A stretch of 47,753 bases of DNA, taken from NCBI GenBank assembly GCA_032718475.1, contig JAUCBJ010008908.1, positions 1-47,753 on the forward strand, in the 5' to 3' direction. The position numbers and the translations under genes are program-made. Shown here one piece after another: positions 43,701-47,753 of this stretch (position 1 is the stretch's first letter; every line of letters begins with the position of its first letter). The notes beneath the pieces are model-generated. The model saw only the letters and a program-made list of their open reading frames with translations. It had not been told where the DNA came from and did not search any database. The stretch is from Nemertoderma westbladi (lineage: Eukaryota; Xenacoelomorpha; Nemertodermatida; Nemertodermatidae).

Positions 43701-44516
43701 TTAGTCCATATGTTCAGTAGTTGCCCCTCTCTTAGGCTGCGTCCTTCTCAACTTATCCAGTTCATCCATTGATTCTTTCTCGAGCCCGCGGATTTGATCC
43801 ATGGTCATCCCATTCCATTTATCGATCCAACAGAATACCTGACGATGAAACCTCGCGAATATCCGCCGTTCCACGCGATGGATTAACTTCTCAATTTTAT
43901 GACCGATCAACTTTTTGTTGAAATTTACTTCTAGGGTTTTGTAGCAGCACATAACCGGGGTACAACTCTCCTTCCAGCCCTTGGTGAGTGGTCCTCGACC
44001 TGTCTTCTCCGATTTGAATATTGTTGGATCTTCTTCCGGCTTATCATCCTCCGGCTCTATAAACTCTTTATCGGCTATGTCGATATCCACAATCTTGGTA
44101 TTCGCCCAGGCCTCCGCGGGTATGTTGAGCGCGTTATTAGTGTTCCCTCTATCATCGGCGAGGTGTATTGTCTCCACTATAACGTGGAACTTCTTTTCCA
44201 TGTAGTCTGGGTTGGTTATCACAGTACGGCAGTAGGGGTAAGCGTTCCATGACTCCTCGTGAAGTTTGAGCAATCCCTTAGGGAGTAGTGCCTTCACAAA
44301 TCGTGGGATTTTATTTTCTAAGTGGTAGATTTTGTAAGTGTATTGGCCCGTTCCGTATCTTTCGTGGTCTGTGAAAGGTTCGTTTTTTATCACTTCAACA
44401 CCCTCCCCTCCCCCGGTTTCATTTTTTGACGAATCGATTAAGGAATATAACATTCCTATTTGGTATTCTTCGAGTGATATGGGCAGGACTATTCGATATT
44501 GCTTTATTTTTGTCAT
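43701..44516 (-). CDS. Phosphatidylinositol transfer protein, class I, single exon
   Basis: A 271-residue protein with a full-length match to animal PITP alpha/beta (about 270 residues). These cytosolic START-like proteins exchange phosphatidylinositol and phosphatidylcholine between membranes and feed phosphoinositide signalling. Signatures are QYRIVLPISLEEYQIGMLYS near residues 6-25, SKNETGGGEGVEVIKNEP near 30-47, GQYTYKIYHL near 57-66, WNAYPYCRTVITNPDYMEKK near 90-109, FKSEKTGRGPL near 167-177, and FHRQVFCWIDKW near 223-234. The ATG matches the family N-terminus. There is no intron, although class I PITP genes in many animals have several. Alpha and beta are vertebrate paralogues, so no finer symbol is given. 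Downstream lies the 55-bp satellite. Confidence 0.95.
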   Translation of the reverse strand: MTKIKQYRIVLPISLEEYQIGMLYSLIDSSKNETGGGEGVEVIKNEPFTDHERYGTGQYTYKIYHLENKIPRFVKALLPKGLLKLHEESWNAYPYCRTVITNPDYMEKKFHVIVETIHLADDRGNTNNALNIPAEAWANTKIVDIDIADKEFIEPEDDKPEEDPTIFKSEKTGRGPLTKGWKESCTPVMCCYKTLEVNFNKKLIGHKIEKLIHRVERRIFARFHRQVFCWIDKWNGMTMDQIRGLEKESMDELDKLRRTQPKRGATTEHMD

Positions 44517-44577
44517 GTTTGGTTGGTACTTATGTAAAGTTTAAAACTGAAACAACCCATTAGCTAGATTTCCCTAC

Positions 44578-44585
44578 CTTTTATA
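44578..44585 (-). promoter_or_regulatory. TATA box of the PITP gene
   Basis: TATAAAAG reads on the minus strand, about 62-69 nt upstream of the PITP ATG. A start site about 30 nt further on would leave a 5' UTR of roughly 30-40 nt. It is the clearest core promoter in the window. Confidence 0.55.
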
Positions 44586-44588
44586 AAA

Positions 44589-44602
44589 ATGTTCTAGAAC
44601 AT
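44589..44602. promoter_or_regulatory. Palindrome ATGTTCTAGAACAT upstream of the PITP TATA box
   Basis: A perfect 14-bp palindrome immediately upstream of the TATA box. Its core TTCTAGAA has the spacing of paired heat-shock-element units. The same palindrome is common in the AT-rich foldback at 45.1-46.4 kb and occurs near 24003 and 26709, so it may be repeat-derived rather than a true regulatory site. Confidence 0.35.
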
Positions 44603-45112
44603 AGAGCTTTAGTCAGCTTTTTTTAAACATTTTGCAAAGTAATACTAAAAAAAGCACTCGGAGGTAGGTAAACCAGGGTTCTCTACGTAGTTGTTTGAAA
44701 CATTTTGAATTTGAAAATATTGATTTATAATAAATAATAAAGACTTAATAAATTTATTGTCTTTAAAATATCCCAGCTGTCCGCATAAGTGCGGACAATA
44801 AAGTAATTATACAATCTATCTTCAAAAAAACGCGGATAATAAAATATTTATCCAATCAAAGATCTAGAAGTTTATTCAGTTGAATCCGCATCATTTATTA
44901 TAGATCAGTAATTTAATTACAATCACACGTTGGTAATTATTAATTAATTTAGTATTAACATGTTTAGTAAACATTTATTTTTCTCCAGTAGCTCGTCTTT
45001 TTGGATTAATTTTGATTAACTTACTGAGAATATCACCTTCACTCACAAAGTATAGCTATTTATTGTCTATAGTACTTGTAACCTGTAGCTACGTAGTATT
45101 ATTTAATTACAC
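44603..45112. other. AT-rich spacer upstream of PITP
   Basis: No gene is recognised. GTCCGCATAAGTGCGGAC near 44778-44795 is a perfect 7-bp stem with a TAAG loop. Confidence 0.4.
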
Positions 45113-46390
45113 AATGGTGCAAACTTTACCGGCACTACTACAGTACTATAGTATGTGCACCCATAACCGGGATTTTTTTTTAGTAGCTAGTTTTTGCTAG
45201 TTTTTTTTTTAATTTCTATGTCATATTAGCTATAGTTTTGTAAAAAAAAAATGTTCTAGAACAAATATTTTTGTTCTAGAAAATTTTTAAAAATTTTTTT
45301 AATTCCTAATAATACACTTTAAAATGTTAATCAGTACTTGAATAAGTACTTTAATATATTATTCTAGAATAATTTTTAATGTTTACAGTAGTTATTTCAC
45401 TTTAACCGTTTTCATTAAATAAATTAGGGTGCAATTAAATTAGCACAATCGTATGGACTTTTGCCAACCGGTAATGACAAATATTTATTTGAACTGTAAC
45501 CATAGCAACAATAACATAATTTCTGGAATTATTTAATAAAATTAGATTGCGTAGTTGTAATGGAAATATAAAAGAATAGTTTAATTAAAAAAATTTATTT
45601 TTTTAATAATAGCTAACTTGGGAAATCACTAGCCAGCTAGCTAGCCTGATAATTTGTATTTTTTAATGTTTATAGATAAATAAACTATTTATTACACATA
45701 ATAACTAATTTTTAATAAATTTTTATTTTTAAATGTTCTAGAACAAAAAATATTTGTTCTAGAACATAATTTTTTTCCTAACAATAGCTAACATAAAATA
45801 GAATAGTTCTAAAAAAAAGTGGCAAAAACTAGCTATAGTAAAAAAAATATGGTCATAGGTACACATACTGTAGTAGTGCCCTTTTTTTTAAATGTTCTAT
45901 GTCATATTAGCTATACTTTGGTATAAAAAAATGTTCTAGAATAAATGTTTTTTGTTCTAAAACATTTAAAAAAAATAAATTTATTAGAAATTATTTGTTA
46001 TGCGTAATAAATTGTTTAATTATCTATAAACATTAAAATGAGATTGCAATTGTAAAGGAAATATAAAAGGAAAGTATAATTTGGAAAAAAAATGTTTTTT
46101 TTAAATAATAGCTAACTTGCAAAATCACTAGCTAGCCTGAAAATTAGTAGCTATTAATGTTTATAGATATAAATAAACAATTTTACACATAACAAATAAT
46201 TTCTAATAAATTTATTTTAAAAAAATGTTCTAGAACAAAAAATATTTGTTCTAGAACATAATTTTTTTACCTAACAATAAGCTCACATGAAATAGAATAG
46301 TTCCAAAAACAGTAGCAAAAACTAGCTATAGTAAAAAAAATATTGTCATGGATACACATACTGTAGTAGTGCCAACTTTACCACATTATT
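45113..46390. repeat. AT-rich nested foldback element with TTCTAGAAC palindromes
   Basis: The same sequence occurs four times in alternating orientation: about 45120-45290 (+), 45725-45885 (-), 45890-45965 (+) and 46225-46385 (-). Shared words are GGCACTACTACAGTA, AGTAGCTAGTTTTTGCTA, TATGTCATATTAGCTATA and ATGTTCTAGAAC. The intervening AATAGCTAACTTG and CTAGCTAGCCTGA segments are duplicated directly about 500 bp apart. This fits a foldback transposon that was partly duplicated. No coding sequence is present. Confidence 0.7.
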
Positions 46391-46634
46391 TACAAAAATA
46401 AGAACGAATTTGTCTTATCACTTCTTGTGCGCGATTGTATTGAATTCATGACAACTGCTGTTATTATTATTAATCAATTGACACCTACCTCGACTCCTCT
46501 CTGAGACTCCGACTACTCTATCCGATAGAATAAAATAATCATTTCGCTAACTGCTCTCTATCTTCTATAATCACAACAGCTTTTATAATTCATTAGATGA
46601 TTACAACATAATAATTACATAATAATTATAGTTT
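46391..46634. other. AT-rich spacer
   Basis: No gene, array or element is recognised in this stretch. Confidence 0.4.
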
Positions 46635-46773
46635 GAAATTGTCTAGAAAATTTCTCGTACACCACCGGGACTACCCGGAAGACTGGAGAGGGGTGAATTT
46701 TTATTGCGTCCAGTTCCCCCCCCCTTATGTGTTGAAGTTGTCTAGATAATTGCTCGTACACCACCGGGACTAC
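46635..46773 (+). repeat. 40-bp direct repeats around a C-tract repeat
   Basis: Two similar 40-bp segments (46635-46674 and 46734-46773), each with TTGTCTAGA and CTCGTACACCACCGGGACTA, flank a 59-bp insert. The insert includes the C-tract dispersed repeat (46684-46725) also seen at 17557-17610. Either a local duplication captured the repeat or the insert came with a long duplication. Confidence 0.7.
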
Positions 46774-47334
46774 GTTCACACTAATTATGTACTGCCTCTT
46801 ACGGCCTGCTTCTCGCGCCGCTAGGCCCGTCTCTAGTTACACAACCGGTGCAAATTTAACCACAAATTTGCGATAACTTAGTTACGATAAACTTTTATTA
46901 ATTCAAAGGGAATATTTTAAAGAAAACAAAATCTTTTACAAAAAGGAAGTATTATTTGTCCTCCTTGTAATTAATCCGCATTTCCCCGAAAAGCATTTTT
47001 TCCACGAACTTGGAAAAAATATGATTTAGGTCGTACAAATTAATGTTACTTTATTTGGGTGTCAAAAATAGTTATTTTTTAATAAAATAACATATATCAG
47101 GCTATTAGTGGTAGTATATCACATCTATTCTAGTATATCTAATCGCCGTATTGAATTTATATCAGTTCAACTTTTTACCCAAGTGGACCTGTAAATATAC
47201 AAAGTCATAATTAAATTTCACAAAGGGGTGAGGGGGGGGGGGGGGGGGGGGGTAGTTTTATTTAAAAAATAACATGTTTTACAACGACCGAAGTGACTTT
47301 CTTAAAGGCAGGAATCGCTTTGGAAACTGTTCTA
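46774..47334. other. Intergenic, no gene recognised
   Basis: AT-rich sequence with a G run of about 20 at 47234-47252. No coding sequence is visible. Confidence 0.4.
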
Positions 47335-47753
47335 AAGTCGACACCCGGAGGATAAAGTTGTCACCCAGTGCATAAAGTCGAGACCCGGTGCATAAAGTTG
47401 TCACCCAGTGCATAAAGTCGACAACCGGCACATAAAGTTGTTACCCAGTATATAAAAAGTCGAGACCCGGTCGCATAAAGTTGTCACCCAGTGCATAAAG
47501 TCGACAACCGGTGCATAAAGTTGTCACCCAGTGCATAAAGTCGAGACCCGGTGCATAAAGTTGTTACCCAGTGCATAAAGTCGACAACCGGTGCATAAAG
47601 TTGTCACCCAGTGCATAAAAAGTCGAGACCCGGTGCATAAAGTTGTCACCCAGTGCATAAAGTCGACAACCGGCACATAAAGTTGTCACCCAGTGCATAA
47701 AGTCGAGACCCGGTGCATAAAGTTGTCACCCAGTGCATAAAGTCGACAACCGG
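47335..47753. repeat. 20-bp minisatellite with an 80-bp higher-order unit
   Basis: Alternating 20-bp units, each starting CATAAAGT: type A continues TGTCACCCAGTG, type B CGAGACCCGGTG, and type C CGACAACCGG followed by TG or CA. The order is A-B-A-C, giving an 80-bp period, with a few 2-4-bp irregularities. The array is cut by the window end. Confidence 0.93.

Noticed and set aside
44778-44795. Histone-type 3' stem-loop
   Set aside because: The stem and loop sequence do not match the histone consensus, and no histone gene is nearby.

Overview
This window is animal genomic DNA, AT-rich in most intergenic stretches and dominated by repeats. Three intact genes encode conserved eukaryotic trafficking proteins: coatomer epsilon (COPE), nuclear transport factor 2 (NUTF2) and a class I phosphatidylinositol transfer protein (PITP). 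Non-LTR retrotransposons, non-autonomous DNA transposons, a tRNA-derived SINE and at least six tandem arrays fill much of the rest. The frequent palindromic words AGGCCT, ACCGGT and CTGCAG suggest a marine invertebrate, possibly a deuterostome, but that is a hunch and no species can be named from this sequence.

Layout. 0.1-4.85 kb: a very large 29-bp minisatellite, G-rich on the minus strand, with internal higher-order duplications. 5.0-5.9 kb: COPE on the minus strand. 6-15 kb: a chain of mobile elements, namely a TA-flanked inverted-repeat element (7980-9199), a truncated RTE-like LINE (9217-10281), a GC-rich foldback (about 10488-11480), a TTAA-flanked piggyBac-type element (11488-12550) and a 2-kb long-TIR element with 10-bp target duplications (12815-14820). 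15-21 kb: dispersed repeats in inverted pairs, a zinc-ribbon ORF fragment, decayed coding sequence and LINE 3' ends. 22.8-23.2 kb: NUTF2 on the plus strand. 24.15-24.45 kb: the SINE. 25.45-26.2 kb: another 29-bp minisatellite. 27.4-35.2 kb: an old, decayed LINE (family B) split by a young full-length RTE-like LINE (family A) with a 12-bp target-site duplication. 35.3-35.6 kb: a fragment of an MFS-type transporter. 36.1-43.5 kb: three adjoining tandem arrays (36-, 44- and 55-bp units), the last interrupted by a third family A copy. 43.7-44.5 kb: PITP on the minus strand, with a TATA box. 45.1-46.4 kb: an AT-rich nested foldback. 47.3 kb to the end: an 80-bp higher-order repeat that runs off the window.

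All three intact genes are single-exon. Two of them (COPE, PITP) end within about 200 bp of a multi-kilobase tandem array. The three family A LINE copies look almost identical by eye, so that family has moved recently, yet none of the three is an intact autonomous element. I see no operon-like organisation, no CRISPR array and no credible functional tRNA or rRNA. The most unusual observations are the all-intronless gene set, the layered and nested transposon history, and a 55-bp satellite whose unit also occurs as single or double dispersed copies.
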